From NCBI RefSeq assembly GCF_028826105.1, contig NZ_JAQGPL010000001.1, positions 5,825,381 to 5,889,380 on the forward strand: DNA of 64,000 bases. The letters run 5' to 3'. Every line of letters begins with the position of its first letter. Position 1 is the stretch's first letter. A program made the translations under genes and the position numbers. The stretch comes from Paenibacillus humicola. GTDB taxonomy: Bacteria > Bacillota > Bacilli > Paenibacillales > Paenibacillaceae. Shown here one piece after another: positions 33,639 through 43,993 of the stretch. The notes under the pieces are model-generated. The model saw only the letters and a list, made by a program, of their open reading frames with translations, had not been told where the DNA came from and searched no databases.

Positions 33639-33996
33639 GGAGCCACGGGCCGGAGGCTTGGCCGACAGACTGCCCTGCTGCGTCGGGCCAAGCGGCCTTT
33701 CTCGCTGCGGGCGCGCCCCGCTTGGCCCGGGCGCAGCACCGCAGGTCCGGGCCGCCGGTCGGCTCCGGGCACCGCTGCCGGACCTTGAGCCGGAGCTGCT
33801 CGCGGGCGGCACTGCCCGGCACTCCAGGGAACCCGGCCCGCTGGAGCCGCGGGCCGGAGGCATAGCCGACCGGCTGCCCTGCTTCGCCGGCCCATACGGC
33901 CTTTCCCGCTGCGGGCGCTCCCCGCTTGGCCCGGGCGCAGCACGCTCGTCCGGGCCGCCGGTCGGCTCCGGGCACCGCTGCACGTCCTTGAGCCGG
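33639..33996. repeat. GC-rich tandem repeat between yycH and yycI
   Basis: Two copies of about 155 bp (33639-33793 and 33843-33996), offset by about 204 bp, share long identical blocks such as CGGGCCGGAGG, CCGCTTGGCCCGGGCGCAGCA and GGGCCGCCGGTCGGCTCCGGGCACC. The 49-bp spacer between them is unique. The region interrupts the wal operon and has no gene with a ribosome site. It may be a repetitive intergenic element or a structured RNA segment in the operon transcript. Confidence 0.85.
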
Positions 33997-34011
33997 TCAG
34001 CCGCCCTGCTC

Positions 34012-35463
34012 CTAGCCGGCGGGAGGCGAGCCGGCCTTGCCGCCGGACTGCGCGGTGCTGCCGGCTCCGGCCGGGCCGTTCGCCTTGGCGGCGCCTTCGC
34101 CCGCCGAGCCCGAGCCGCTGCCGGCGGAGAGCTCGGCCGCGCTCGGCTTGTAGCCGGCCGGCATCGCCTCCGCCAGCACATCCTGCGTGCCGTCGCTCAG
34201 CCGGACGGCCCATACCGGCTCGAGCCGGAGCTTGCCGTCGTCGACCGGCATCGCGCGCAGCGCCGGGAAAATCGACTGCACCTCGCTGCGGCGCGCATAG
34301 CTCGCCAGTGCGTTCTCGAGCCGCTTGCCTCCCGGCAGCCACACCTCCTGCTTCGACTCCGGCTTCTTCCCGAGCGTAATGAGCGTGCGCTCGTATTCCG
34401 ATACGACACCCTGCTGCAATCGCAGCCGGATTTCACCGAATAGAAACGGCGACTCCGCAATGATCGGAAACGCACCGTAAAACTGCGTGCTGTAATACTG
34501 CTGATAGCGGATGGCCTGGCCATCGTCCAGCTGCTCCACCGGCTTCAGCCGGTGGAGCCCATCCCATCCGCCGTGCTCGTTAATGAACGAGATGGACGTG
34601 TAGACGTTATCGCTTTCCTTGTCCTCGATACCCTGGCCGGCGACCGGGTCGGTGTAGCTGATCCATTTGCCGTTTTGCTCCACCTGCAGCCCTTTTTTGC
34701 CGTCCGTATAAATTTGCGACCCGCTCCGGTCGCTGATCGCCCGCGTCACGCCCGGATCGAAAAACAGGTTGCGCTGCATCTGCTCGGGCGTGTACAGCTC
34801 GTAAGGCAGCAGCGTCCGGACGCTCTGGATCGGAGCGGCAGGCACATAGAGGTTCTGGCCGATCGCTTCATAAGGCGTCTGATATTCCCCGTAACCGATG
34901 TAGGTTTGCAGATCCTGCGCGGTCAAGTCGGCTCGCAGCGATTCGTACACCGTAGTGCCGTCACCGCTGAAGAAATACGTCCGCACAACGCCCGGATCCC
35001 CGTTCTTGAAAATCCAGATCCGGCTGATCGTATCGTTCATAAACTGCGTGTCGCCTTCGATTTTGAGCGTTTTGCTCAGCAGCTCGACCGGGACGCCGCC
35101 TCCGAAACGCAGCTCAAGCCCCTGGTCGTTGTCCCGCACCTCGTTCCAATTGACCGCGGCCGTCCGGCTTTGCTCGAATCCTTTGAACTCACGGCTCTGC
35201 AGCTTCTCGTAGATCCGATTATAGAAATTCGTCCCCGGATACAGCATCGTATGCTTGCTTTTTCCCATATGCAGCACCATATCCTCGGGAAAAATAACGT
35301 TCTCGACCTGCTGCTCGGTGCCCATCGGCTCGGTTTTCAAATAACTTTGCTGCGGCGACACGGTCACGCCGAGCCCTGGCATGCTGTAGGCGAGAAAATA
35401 GCTCTGCAGCAGGCTGATCAGGACAAGCGCGGCGAGCAGCCACGTCTTTGTTTTCTCGATCAT
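34012..35463 (-). CDS. yycH: WalK regulator YycH
   Basis: Membrane-anchored extracytoplasmic modulator of WalK, 483 residues. A single N-terminal helix (W-L-L-A-A-L-V-L-I-S-L-L-Q-S-Y) precedes the YycH domain. The last roughly 45 residues are a Gly/Ser/Ala-rich tail absent from the Bacillus protein and close to the GC-rich repeat downstream. ATG 35463 overlaps the walK stop as ATGA. Longer frames to 36387 are shadows of walK. Confidence 0.92.
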   Translation of the reverse strand: MIEKTKTWLLAALVLISLLQSYFLAYSMPGLGVTVSPQQSYLKTEPMGTEQQVENVIFPEDMVLHMGKSKHTMLYPGTNFYNRIYEKLQSREFKGFEQSRTAAVNWNEVRDNDQGLELRFGGGVPVELLSKTLKIEGDTQFMNDTISRIWIFKNGDPGVVRTYFFSGDGTTVYESLRADLTAQDLQTYIGYGEYQTPYEAIGQNLYVPAAPIQSVRTLLPYELYTPEQMQRNLFFDPGVTRAISDRSGSQIYTDGKKGLQVEQNGKWISYTDPVAGQGIEDKESDNVYTSISFINEHGGWDGLHRLKPVEQLDDGQAIRYQQYYSTQFYGAFPIIAESPFLFGEIRLRLQQGVVSEYERTLITLGKKPESKQEVWLPGGKRLENALASYARRSEVQSIFPALRAMPVDDGKLRLEPVWAVRLSDGTQDVLAEAMPAGYKPSAAELSAGSGSGSAGEGAAKANGPAGAGSTAQSGGKAGSPPAG

Positions 35464-37292
35464 GCGCTTTCGCCTCCCGCCAGGAGGTTCGGCAGCACGA
35501 CGGTAACCGTCGTCCCCTCGTTCAGCTCGGAGTCGAGCGCGATCGAGCCGCCGTGCGCCTTCACAATTTCCCGGGCAATAGACAGGCCGAGCCCCGTGCC
35601 GCCCATGTTGCGGGAACGCGCTTTGTCCACCCGGTAGAACCGGTCGAATATCCGCCCCAAATCCTTCTTCGGAATGCCGATTCCGGTATCTTTGACGCTG
35701 ATGGCGACCGAAGCCGGCTCCTGCTTGCGCGCGGCAATTTCGATCCTTCCGCCGTCCAGCGTATATTTGATCGCATTGGAAACGAGATTGTCCAGCACCT
35801 GATCGATCTGATCGCGGTCCAGCCATACGCTGCTGATGCCGTCCTCGACCCGTACCGTGGCGCGGATCGATTTCTTGCGCAGCTGGAACGAGAAACGGTC
35901 GGCCACCTCCTCGAGCATGTCGGGGACGCTCGTCTGCTGCCGGCGAAGCGGCGCCTGATTCGAATCGAGCCGCGACAGATGCAGCAGGTCCGTCACGAGG
36001 CGGATCATCCGTTCCGTCTCGTTGCGGATGACGCCGACAAAACGCTGCGCCAGCTCCTTCTCTTCCATCGCGCCGTCGTCCAGCGCTTCCGCGTAGCTCT
36101 TGATCGTCGTCAGCGGCGTGCGCAGTTCGTGCGAGACGTTCGCTACGAATTCGCGCCGCGACTGGTCGAGCCGCTCCTGCTCCGTCACGTCCTGCAGCAC
36201 CGCGATCGCCCCGGCAATGCCCTGGTCCCGCCGGTGAATCGCGGTAAATGTGACGCGCAGCAGCTCGTCCTCGTCGCCATCGGGCAGCACATAATGCGTC
36301 ACGACCGAAGACTCGTGGCCCCGCAGCAGCGCCGAAAGCTGGTTCCCCTCCATCCCGAACAGGTCGGTCAGCCGGCAGCCTTCGCATTCGTCCCGGCGGA
36401 GCATCTGCTGCGCGCGCCGGTTCGTAATCATGACGATGCCGCGTTCGTCGGCCGCCACGACTCCGTCGCTCATATTGGCGAGAATCGAGGCCAGCTTCTC
36501 CTTCTCCTCCTCGTTGGAGAACAGCGCGTCGCGCAGCCGCGAGGTCATGTCGTTAAACACCTGGCTGAGCCTGCCGATCTCGTCGTCGCCGAGCACCGGC
36601 ACCCGCTGGTCGAACCGCCCCTCCGCGACCGCCGCCGCCTGGCGGGTCAGCGCCTTGATCGGATTCGTGATCGTATGCGCCAGCAAAATCCCGAGCACGC
36701 CGGTCAGGCCAAGCGCGATCAGCATGCCGGACACGAAAATCTGGTTGACCCGGTCCACCGTACTGTACAGATCCTTCATCGAGGCGACCAAATAGACGGC
36801 GCCGACCGTTTTCTGGCCGGAGATGACCGGCTTGGCGATAATCTTTTTGCGGACGTTATCCTCGTCGATGACGTCTTCCTCGTTGTCCCGGATCCCCTGC
36901 AGCGCCCGGCTGACCGCAAGCGACGTGTTCTTTTTGCCGACATAGGACTGATGCGACGCAAGGGATGTGGCCATAACGCGCCCGCTCGCGTCCAGCACCT
37001 GAATTTCCGCCTGGTTCAGACTGAACAAATTGCGGACGAGCACATTCAGGTCCTCTTCGGTCGTTTTATCGTCTTCGCCGTCGGCCGGCTTGCTTGCAAG
37101 CGTCCGGGCGGCGATTTCCGACAGCAGGTTGGCCTGCTCGTTCAAGTTTTTCGTAAACGATTCGGTCAGCGACGTCTTCACCGTACTGATGAAATAAACG
37201 CCGATCAGCTGCATGGCGATCAGGATGAGCAGGACATAGATGATGATCAGCTTCACTTGAATCGTCCGGAAAAATCGAATACCGTCGTTCAT
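35460..37292 (-). CDS. walK: Sensor histidine kinase WalK
   Basis: Essential cell-wall-homeostasis kinase of 610 residues. Order: transmembrane helix (about 12-34), extracytoplasmic sensor loop, second helix near 180-200, HAMP, PAS, HisKA with the phospho-acceptor His in V-S-H-E-L-R-T-P, and a HATPase domain with N-A-I-K-Y-T, D-T-G-I-G-I and G-G-T-G-L-G-L-S. It partners WalR. ATG 37292 overlaps the walR stop as ATGA; the frame to 37454 is a walR shadow. Confidence 0.97.
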   Translation of the reverse strand: MNDGIRFFRTIQVKLIIIYVLLILIAMQLIGVYFISTVKTSLTESFTKNLNEQANLLSEIAARTLASKPADGEDDKTTEEDLNVLVRNLFSLNQAEIQVLDASGRVMATSLASHQSYVGKKNTSLAVSRALQGIRDNEEDVIDEDNVRKKIIAKPVISGQKTVGAVYLVASMKDLYSTVDRVNQIFVSGMLIALGLTGVLGILLAHTITNPIKALTRQAAAVAEGRFDQRVPVLGDDEIGRLSQVFNDMTSRLRDALFSNEEEKEKLASILANMSDGVVAADERGIVMITNRRAQQMLRRDECEGCRLTDLFGMEGNQLSALLRGHESSVVTHYVLPDGDEDELLRVTFTAIHRRDQGIAGAIAVLQDVTEQERLDQSRREFVANVSHELRTPLTTIKSYAEALDDGAMEEKELAQRFVGVIRNETERMIRLVTDLLHLSRLDSNQAPLRRQQTSVPDMLEEVADRFSFQLRKKSIRATVRVEDGISSVWLDRDQIDQVLDNLVSNAIKYTLDGGRIEIAARKQEPASVAISVKDTGIGIPKKDLGRIFDRFYRVDKARSRNMGGTGLGLSIAREIVKAHGGSIALDSELNEGTTVTVVLPNLLAGGESA

Positions 37293-38059
37293 CCGTAGCC
37301 GAAGCCTCCGGATTTCGGGTTGCGCATCATATAGCCAAGCCCCCGCCGGGTCAAAATGTACTCCGGACGGCTCGGGTCGTCCTCGATTTTCTCGCGCAGC
37401 CTGCGAATCGTCACGTCGACCGTGCGCACGTCGCCGAAATATTCGAAGCCCCATACCGCCTGCAGCAGATGCTCGCGCGTCATCACCTTGCCGCTGTTCC
37501 GGGCCAAATAATAAACAAGCTCGTATTCGCGATGCGTCAGATCGAGCGGCTCGTTATCCTTATAGACGACATACATGTCCGTATCGATAAACAGGTTGAA
37601 AATGTGCAGACCCTGCTTCGAATCCGAGCCGTTATCGGCCGCCATTCCGCTGCCGGATGCCGATTCGCCGGTCCTGGCCGCGGCCAGCGCGTCGTTCTTC
37701 CGCCGGCGCAAATGCGCCTTCACCCGGGCGAGCAGCTCGCGGGTACTGAAGGGCTTGGTGACGTAATCGTCCGCGCCAAGCTCGAGGCCGAGCACCTTGT
37801 CGAGCTCCGTATCTTTGGCCGTCAGCATAATGATCGGCGTCTGCAGGCGTGAACGCACCTCGCGGCACACGTCCATGCCGTCCTTGACCGGGAGCATCAG
37901 GTCGAGCAGGATCAGGTCCGGATTCTCCTCGAAAGCGAGACGGACCGCTTCCCCGCCGTCAAAGGCGCAAATGACCTGATAACCTTCCTTTTCCAGGTTG
38001 AATTTCAAAATATCTGCAATCGGCTGTTCGTCGTCGACCACTAAAATTTTTCCGTGCAT
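37289..38059 (-). CDS. walR: Response regulator WalR
   Basis: OmpR-family regulator of 256 residues controlling autolysins and wall synthesis. The receiver has D9-D10, the phospho-acceptor D53 in L-L-D-L-M-L-P and the K in Y-V-T-K-P-F. The winged-helix domain ends in T-R-R-G-L-G-Y. A Gly/Ser/Ala-rich linker of about 25 residues between domains makes it longer than the 235-residue Bacillus protein. First gene of the wal operon. Confidence 0.97.
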   Translation of the reverse strand: MHGKILVVDDEQPIADILKFNLEKEGYQVICAFDGGEAVRLAFEENPDLILLDLMLPVKDGMDVCREVRSRLQTPIIMLTAKDTELDKVLGLELGADDYVTKPFSTRELLARVKAHLRRRKNDALAAARTGESASGSGMAADNGSDSKQGLHIFNLFIDTDMYVVYKDNEPLDLTHREYELVYYLARNSGKVMTREHLLQAVWGFEYFGDVRTVDVTIRRLREKIEDDPSRPEYILTRRGLGYMMRNPKSGGFGYG

Positions 38060-38159
38060 CGTACCACCGCCTGTCGCTGTAGCCAGCCTGTTTCGAATGC
38101 CGGCCTGTTCGGAAATCTAACCTCGCTCCGGCTTTAAACTCATGCGGATACGCACCTTT

Positions 38160-38189
38160 ATTTTACCATAGGAAGGCCGCTAGTCCCAA
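38160..38189 (-). promoter_or_regulatory. Likely promoter of the wal operon
   Basis: On the minus strand TTGGGA (38184-38189) and TAAAAT (38160-38165) are 18 bp apart, with TG just before the -10 box giving an extended -10. It lies about 100 bp before walR. Confidence 0.5.
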
Positions 38190-38223
38190 GGAAAGTTCCA
38201 ATCGCACGGCTTCCCGGGCACCG

Positions 38224-38260
38224 AAAAAGCGCCGCCCGGCTGCAATGCCGGACGGCGCTT
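38224..38260 (-). terminator. Terminator of the M23 peptidase gene
   Basis: AAGCGCCG plus CCGGC pairs with GCCGG plus CGGCGCTT across 38227-38260, followed by TTTTT on the minus strand. It separates the peptidase gene from the wal operon. Confidence 0.85.
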
Positions 38261-38271
38261 CCCGATACGAC

Positions 38272-39816
38272 CTACAAATATTTAATCGGGTTCTGCAAGT
38301 CCCCGTTCTTATGCACTTCAAAATGCAGGTGCGTGCCCGTCGAGTGGCCCGTATTGCCCATGATGCCGATTTGTTCGCCTTTCTCGACCGTCTGCCCCTT
38401 CTTGACGAGAATTTTGCTCATGTGCCCATAAAGCGTTTCGTAACCGTTCCGATGATTGATAATGACGCAGTTGCCGTAACCGGTTTTCTGTCCGGCAAAT
38501 TCGATGACGCCGTTGTCTGCCGCCTTAATGTTCTTGTTGCCGACCATATCGATGCCTTTGTGCAGCCGGCCCCAGCGTTTGCCGAAGCTGCTGGTCAGCC
38601 GCGCTCCCGACACCGGCCAGGAGAAGTGCCCCGTTCCTTCGCCCAAAATCACTTTCGTCCCCTTCATCACAATGGCGGGTATGGACGGAACGAGCACCTG
38701 CTCGCCGAGCAATTCTTCGCTCATCAGGTAACCGTTCTGCTTCGTCAGCTTGTATACGACCTTCTTCTTGCCGCTTTTGCCCTCGCGGATTACTTTCGTC
38801 TCTCCAGCGCGCATATTGGAATTTTTCTGGATGACCGTTTGCGGATCAACCGTTTCCGTCTCCGTCACGTTCTCGACCGTCTGAACGGTCACCTCCGGCT
38901 TCAGCACCGTCAGGTCCAGCACGTCGCCGACCTTGATCATATCGTCCTGAATCCATGGGTTGCGCTCATAGATGACCTGCGGCGAAATATCGAATTTCTC
39001 GGCGATGCAGCCGATGCAGTCGCCATCCTGGACGGTATATTTGGTCGGCTTGACCGTTCCTTGCACGAGCTTCAAATAAACTTCGTTCGGATCGGCGATC
39101 TGGCCGGGCTGGATACTCGTTTCTTCCGTGCCTACCTGATCGACAATTTTTACCGATTTCAGCTCCGTCTTCGACGCATCCTGCTTGGCGTTCGATCCTT
39201 CTCCCGTATAGGAGAGCGTGGTAACCGCAAGGTTCTTCTTGGCCGTCTCCCGCGGGACGTATTTGTTTTCCACCCGCTGCAAAATGCTGTCGGCCGTCGC
39301 CTGATCCTTCACGATCCCGACCACCTTGCCGTTCACCTTCAGCTCTACGCCTGTTGCATGTGCGGTTAAGAGTCCTGCAAGCTTGTTAAGCGTCGAGTCG
39401 GAATCGGGCTTGGCCTTGTAAGCGCTTTTACGTCCATATGTAATCTTGCCGGTATCCAGCACCATATTGACATCGGGGTGAGAGGCCTTTAGCTCGGCCT
39501 GCTTGCTGTCGATCAGCTGCTCGACCTGCTGCTGCGAACCGACCTCGCCGATCAATTTGCCGTCTTTATATACTTCAACGATATCGAACGTATTCGCTTT
39601 GACATATTGCGTGCCGCTTAAAGCAGCGATTACCGCCAGCACCAAGGCTGTAATGCCCGCCGCAAGCGGTTTTTTCCGGGTCAACCGAAATGAGGGTTTT
39701 GCTGTCTGGGGCTGTTCCGTGTGGCTAGTCATGCTGTCCGGCCGGACACGCCGAAAGGTTCGCCGAAACGTATTCCACACCTCTCGGATCCGACCCTTAT
39801 CGTTAAAAACGGCCAT
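38272..39816 (-). CDS. M23 peptidase with LysM and G5-like domains
   Basis: Membrane-anchored cell-wall endopeptidase of 514 residues. A transmembrane helix lies at about residues 52-72. Then come repeated V-x-V-x-G-K-V-V-G domains, a LysM-like motif (Y-T-V-Q-D-G-D-C-I-G-C-I-A-E-K-F), a G5-type domain and the M23 catalytic domain with H-K-G-I-D and H-L-H-F-E metal ligands. It resembles the peptidoglycan hydrolases next to wal operons of Paenibacillus. ATG 39816 has AAGGAG upstream. Two Cys in the LysM motif are unusual. Confidence 0.92.
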   Translation of the reverse strand: MAVFNDKGRIREVWNTFRRTFRRVRPDSMTSHTEQPQTAKPSFRLTRKKPLAAGITALVLAVIAALSGTQYVKANTFDIVEVYKDGKLIGEVGSQQQVEQLIDSKQAELKASHPDVNMVLDTGKITYGRKSAYKAKPDSDSTLNKLAGLLTAHATGVELKVNGKVVGIVKDQATADSILQRVENKYVPRETAKKNLAVTTLSYTGEGSNAKQDASKTELKSVKIVDQVGTEETSIQPGQIADPNEVYLKLVQGTVKPTKYTVQDGDCIGCIAEKFDISPQVIYERNPWIQDDMIKVGDVLDLTVLKPEVTVQTVENVTETETVDPQTVIQKNSNMRAGETKVIREGKSGKKKVVYKLTKQNGYLMSEELLGEQVLVPSIPAIVMKGTKVILGEGTGHFSWPVSGARLTSSFGKRWGRLHKGIDMVGNKNIKAADNGVIEFAGQKTGYGNCVIINHRNGYETLYGHMSKILVKKGQTVEKGEQIGIMGNTGHSTGTHLHFEVHKNGDLQNPIKYL

Positions 39817-39950
39817 GATCGTCTCCTTTTCGCGTTCAGTTTCGTTCGTTTTGACAAAAAGCGACGTCGAAAATTGTACGCCGCCAGCTACGAATTATAC
39901 TTTAACATAACGCTTTAAAAACGATCAACCAAACAGCCTTGTTTTCGACA

Positions 39951-40793
39951 TTAATATTTTTTTAGAATTGACATCATTTTGTCGTATTGGTCCCGGTCCA
40001 AATATTGCGCCATCAGCTGCTGCACCTGTGTCATTTCATCGTCGGTCAGCCCGTCCTCCATCCAGCCGGATATTTTCTGCCAGGCATCCGGAGGCAGCTT
40101 CGACATCATCACATCGAACAGCTGCTGCTTGTCCTCGTCGCTCATGGCGCTTTTGGCCTTATTGAGATCCTGCGTCGACATCGCAAGCCCGTCGTTGGAA
40201 GCCTCGTCGGAAACGCTTCCGCTGTCTGCTGCTGCGCCGCTGTCCGGCGTCTCGCCCCCATTAGCCGGATCTGCGCTCCCGCTGCCGGACGCCGTTCCAT
40301 TGTTCGCAGCTGCGCCGCTGTCCGGCGTCTTGCCGCTGTTCGCTTTCGTACCCGAGCCGCCGCCGATATCGGTCAGCGCGCCGTCCGGCAGGTCGCCGAA
40401 CGCGTCGACGGCCAGCGGCCCCTGATTGCTGCTCCCGTCCGCTTCTCCGCTGCCCGTGCCGCCGGCGCCCGCATCCGGACTTTGCCCTGCCGCCGCTCCC
40501 GAATCGGCCGTCCCGCTGCCTGCGCCCGCATCGTCCCGGCTCCCGCCGGATGTGCCGCCGCTTCCTTGCGCGGACGCCGCGGTACCTTTCGCTTTCTGCT
40601 GCGGATCCGCTCCCCACAGATCGCCCCAAATGCCGTGCAGCGCAAAAGGCTTCGTTTCAAGCGGTATGTTGTACTGCTTCAACAGCGTCTCGACATAGCT
40701 GTTCACGATATATCCGGTCGTCCAGATCGATAAAAAGCTGACAATCAGCCCGGCCGCCACCGCTTTGGCCAGCCAACCCGTCATTTTCCACAT
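39951..40793 (-). CDS. Membrane-anchored Gly/Ser/Ala-rich protein
   Basis: A 280-residue protein with an N-terminal helix (A-V-A-A-G-L-I-V-S-F-L-S-I-W), a central low-complexity region of about 130 residues (G-S/G-A/D-S-G-A-A repeats) and a conserved-looking acidic helical C terminus (M-S-D-E-D-K-Q-Q-L-F-D-V-M-M-S-K-L). I do not recognise a family. ATG 40793 has GGAGG at good spacing. Position beside the M23 peptidase suggests an envelope role. Confidence 0.7.
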   Translation of the reverse strand: MWKMTGWLAKAVAAGLIVSFLSIWTTGYIVNSYVETLLKQYNIPLETKPFALHGIWGDLWGADPQQKAKGTAASAQGSGGTSGGSRDDAGAGSGTADSGAAAGQSPDAGAGGTGSGEADGSSNQGPLAVDAFGDLPDGALTDIGGGSGTKANSGKTPDSGAAANNGTASGSGSADPANGGETPDSGAAADSGSVSDEASNDGLAMSTQDLNKAKSAMSDEDKQQLFDVMMSKLPPDAWQKISGWMEDGLTDDEMTQVQQLMAQYLDRDQYDKMMSILKKY

Positions 40794-41123
40794 CACGATC
40801 ACCCTCCGCACAGGCCGTTATGCATCCCAGCGGCTGATGCTCGTTTAACCGCTGCAGCCGGCCTTTGTCCATACTTCCCAGTATGGGCATCTCGGACAGG
40901 AACCATTCACCAGCGCTGCCAAAATCCGATAGGGGTAATAGAAGAAAAGGCAGTCACCGTCCTTTTGGCACAGAAACAAGTTTCTACCCTCAAAAATAGC
41001 AGCCCGGCGTATAACCGGATTTTCAGTTCAGAGAGTTAGGCGAAAAGCTAACCGATCCCCGAAATAAAAAGGAACGGCATCCTCTCGCCGTTCCTTTAAT
41101 CGCTTCTATGTTTACGATAATGC
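40794..41123. other. Intergenic region upstream of membrane protein gene
   Basis: Apart from the purA terminator at 41063-41097, this 330-bp stretch shows no gene with a ribosome site. A promoter for the gene at 40793 is expected here but none is clear. Confidence 0.4.
41063..41097 (-). terminator. Terminator of purA
   Basis: AAAGGAACGG (41068-41077) pairs with CCGTTCCTTT (41088-41097), followed on the minus strand by a T-rich tract. Confidence 0.85.
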
Positions 41124-42410
41124 TTAAATGTAAATCGGCATCACTTGATTCGTCTGCTCACGATTGCGGCCGACCGAGAAGATCGCAATCGGAATGCCCG
41201 TCAGCTCGGACACCCGCTCTACGTAGCGGCGCGTGTTGACCGGCAAATCCTCGAGCGTTTTGGCATTGGAAATATCCTCGCTCCAGCCCGGCAGCTCCTC
41301 ATAAACCGCCTCGCATTCCGAGATCAGCTTCAGGCTTGCCGGGTAATGCTCGATGATTTCGCCGCGCAGCTTGTAGCCGGTGCAGATTTTTACAGTCTCG
41401 AGCCCGGAGAGCACGTCGAGCGAGTTCAGCGACAAGCCCGTAATCCCGCTTACGCGGCGGGCATGGCGGACAACGACGCTGTCAAACCAGCCGACGCGGC
41501 GCGGGCGGCCTGTCACAGTACCGTATTCGTTGCCGCGCTCGCGGATCCAGTCGCCTGTCTCGTTGTTCAGCTCCGTCGGAAACGGACCGTCGCCGACGCG
41601 TGTCGTGTACGCCTTGGCCACGCCGATCACCTGTCTGATCTTCGAAGGGCCGACGCCCGAGCCGATGCAGACGCCGCCGGCGGTCGGGTTCGACGACGTG
41701 ACGAACGGGTAAGTTCCTTGGTCGATATCGAGCATGACCCCCTGCGCGCCCTCGAACAGAATACGCTTTCCGCCGTCGATCGCATCGTTCAGCACGACCG
41801 ACGTATCGGTAACATACTGGCGCAGCACCTCTGCGTAGCCGAGATACTCGCGCAAAATCGTATCCGCGTCGAGCGGTTCGCCGCCGTATACCTGCCGGAT
41901 CATTTGATTCTTCTCCTCGACGAGACGGCGCAGCTTACCCTCGAATTCGTCGGCATCCATCAGGTCGGCGATCCGGATTCCGCTCCGGGCCGCTTTGTCC
42001 ATGTAGCAGGGGCCGATTCCTTTGCGGGTCGTGCCGATTTTGCCATCGCCTTTGCGATCCTCTTCCAGCCCGTCCAGCACGAGGTGGTACGGCATAATCA
42101 GATGCGCGCGGTCGCTGATTTTCAAATTGTCCGTGGAAAAGCCGTTCTCATGTATATATTGAATTTCGTCGATCAGCGCGGCAGGATTGATGACCATGCC
42201 GTTGCCGATAACGCATACTTTATTTTGATTAAAAATGCCGGAAGGAATCATCGTCAATTTATACTTCTTGTTGCCGATCAGAATCGTGTGGCCGGCGTTG
42301 TTACCTCCCTGGTAACGGGCAACGACATCCGCGCCGTCGGCCAGATAGTCGGTAATTTTCCCTTTGCCTTCGTCTCCCCACTGCGTTCCGACAACAACTA
42401 CCGTTGACAT
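41124..42410 (-). CDS. purA: Adenylosuccinate synthetase
   Basis: Converts IMP, GTP and aspartate to adenylosuccinate, the first committed step to AMP. The 428-residue length is standard. The GTP loop [17 protein letters not shown] and the base-binding [12 protein letters not shown] are all visible. ATG 42410 follows GGGGG. Single gene between its own terminator and that of the helicase gene. Confidence 0.97.
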   Translation of the reverse strand: MSTVVVVGTQWGDEGKGKITDYLADGADVVARYQGGNNAGHTILIGNKKYKLTMIPSGIFNQNKVCVIGNGMVINPAALIDEIQYIHENGFSTDNLKISDRAHLIMPYHLVLDGLEEDRKGDGKIGTTRKGIGPCYMDKAARSGIRIADLMDADEFEGKLRRLVEEKNQMIRQVYGGEPLDADTILREYLGYAEVLRQYVTDTSVVLNDAIDGGKRILFEGAQGVMLDIDQGTYPFVTSSNPTAGGVCIGSGVGPSKIRQVIGVAKAYTTRVGDGPFPTELNNETGDWIRERGNEYGTVTGRPRRVGWFDSVVVRHARRVSGITGLSLNSLDVLSGLETVKICTGYKLRGEIIEHYPASLKLISECEAVYEELPGWSEDISNAKTLEDLPVNTRRYVERVSELTGIPIAIFSVGRNREQTNQVMPIYI

Positions 42411-42507
42411 GGCTATACCCCCATTCGATGTTTGCAAGCACACCGAAAATTACTGCCCGTCAGCAGGCAGCACTCTTAGTGTAGCAGTACGATCTGGCAA
42501 AGTCAAT

Positions 42508-42547
42508 AAAAAACGAACAATTGTGCGGGTACCCAACCAATTGTTCG
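42508..42547 (-). terminator. Terminator of replicative helicase gene
   Basis: CGAACAATTG (42514-42523) pairs with CAATTGTTCG (42538-42547), and TTTTTT follows on the minus strand. Confidence 0.85.
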
Positions 42548-42599
42548 TGATTCTCGCATTTGATGATGGATCATATGAATTAAAAAGGACCGAATGCCG

Positions 42600-43964
42600 C
42601 TAGGAAGCTTGTCCCGGCTCGTGATGCGATCTGTCGAGCCCGACGAATTTGTTGTAATTTTTCAGGAAAACCAGCTCGACCGTACCGACCGGGCCGTTCC
42701 GCTGCTTCGCGATAATGATTTCGATAATGTTTTTCTTCTCGGTATCCTGGTTGTAATAATCGTCCCGGTATAGGAACGCCACGATATCGGCATCCTGCTC
42801 AATCGACCCCGATTCCCGCAGGTCGGACATCATCGGCCGCTTGTCCTGCCGCTGCTCGACGCCGCGGCTCAGCTGCGACAGCGCGATGACCGGCACCTCC
42901 AGCTCTCTGGCGATCTGCTTCAGCGTCCGCGAAATTTCGGATACCTCCTGTTGCCGGTTCTCGCCGGGCTTCCCGCGCCCCTGAATAAGCTGCAAATAAT
43001 CGATCAAAATCATACCGAGGCCGCGTTCCTTCTTCAGCCGGCGGCATTTCGCGCGAATGTCGGCCACCGTAATGCCCGGCGTATCGTCGATATAGATTTG
43101 CGCTTCCGACAGGGAGCCGATCGCCATCGTCAGCTTTTCCCAGTCGTCGCCCTCCAGATAACCCGTCCTCATCCGTCCCGCGTCCACATTCGACTCGGCG
43201 CACACCATCCGCTGCACAAGCTGCGCCGCGGACATCTCGAGGCTGAAAATCGCCACCGTTTCGCGGGCGCGGACCCCGACATTTTGCGCGATATTAAGTG
43301 CAAATGCGGTTTTGCCGACGGACGGACGAGCCGCCACGATAATCAGATCGCTGCGCTGGAAGCCCGACGTCATTTTGTCGAGATCGTTAAAACCCGACGG
43401 AATGCCCGTCGTGCCTCCTTTGTTCGTATACAGCAGCTCGACTCGTTCGAATACCTCCATCAGCACGTCGCGAATCGAGACGAATCCGCTGCTTGAGCGG
43501 TGACTGGACAGCTCCATAATGCGCTGTTCCGCCTCGTTCAGCATGAGCCCGACGTCGTCGGCCGCCGCATATCCGTTCGAGACGATTTGCGTCGCCGTCC
43601 GGATCAGCCGCCGCAGCATCGATTTCTCTTCGACGATCTGCGCGTAATAATCCACATTTGCCGCCGTCGGAACCGCGTTCGCCAGCTTCGCCAAATAGCT
43701 GACGCCGCCGATTTCCTCGAGCTCCTGTTTATCCTGCAGGTGCGCCGTCAGCGTAACGAGGTCGATCGGCTTGTTCTCCTCGCCGAGCTCGACCATGGCT
43801 TCAAAGATGAGCCGGTGCGCCGGCGTATAAAAATCTTCGCTGCGGATGCGCTCCATCGACGTGATGAGCGCTTCCGCCTGCAGCAGGACGGCGCCGAGCA
43901 CGGCCTGCTCCGCTTCCGTATTCTGCGGAGGGATCCGGTCAAACATCAATTCGTTGTTGTCCAC
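42600..43964 (-). CDS. dnaC: Replicative DNA helicase (DnaB family)
   Basis: Hexameric replicative helicase of 454 residues, called DnaC in Bacillus and DnaB in most bacteria. The N-terminal primase-interaction domain (P-P-Q-N-T-E-A-E-Q-A-V-L-G) precedes the RecA-like domain with Walker A A-R-P-S-V-G-K-T, Walker B I-L-I-D-Y-L-Q and the V-I-A-L-S-Q-L-S-R motif. Start GTG 43964. It is the distal gene of the gdpP-rplI-dnaC cluster. Confidence 0.96.
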   Translation of the reverse strand: MDNNELMFDRIPPQNTEAEQAVLGAVLLQAEALITSMERIRSEDFYTPAHRLIFEAMVELGEENKPIDLVTLTAHLQDKQELEEIGGVSYLAKLANAVPTAANVDYYAQIVEEKSMLRRLIRTATQIVSNGYAAADDVGLMLNEAEQRIMELSSHRSSSGFVSIRDVLMEVFERVELLYTNKGGTTGIPSGFNDLDKMTSGFQRSDLIIVAARPSVGKTAFALNIAQNVGVRARETVAIFSLEMSAAQLVQRMVCAESNVDAGRMRTGYLEGDDWEKLTMAIGSLSEAQIYIDDTPGITVADIRAKCRRLKKERGLGMILIDYLQLIQGRGKPGENRQQEVSEISRTLKQIARELEVPVIALSQLSRGVEQRQDKRPMMSDLRESGSIEQDADIVAFLYRDDYYNQDTEKKNIIEIIIAKQRNGPVGTVELVFLKNYNKFVGLDRSHHEPGQAS

Positions 43965-43993
43965 GTTTCCCGCCCTTTCTTCATCGTCACCGC

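Noticed and set aside
33577..34342. Long open frames on both strands in the yycH-yycI gap
   Set aside because: They lie in GC-rich tandem repeats where stop codons are rare, have no ribosome site and read as Arg/Gly/Pro/Ala-rich sequence.
35448..37298. A 616-residue + strand open frame opposite walK
   Set aside because: It is a shadow caused by GC-rich third positions of walK; walK itself has every kinase motif.
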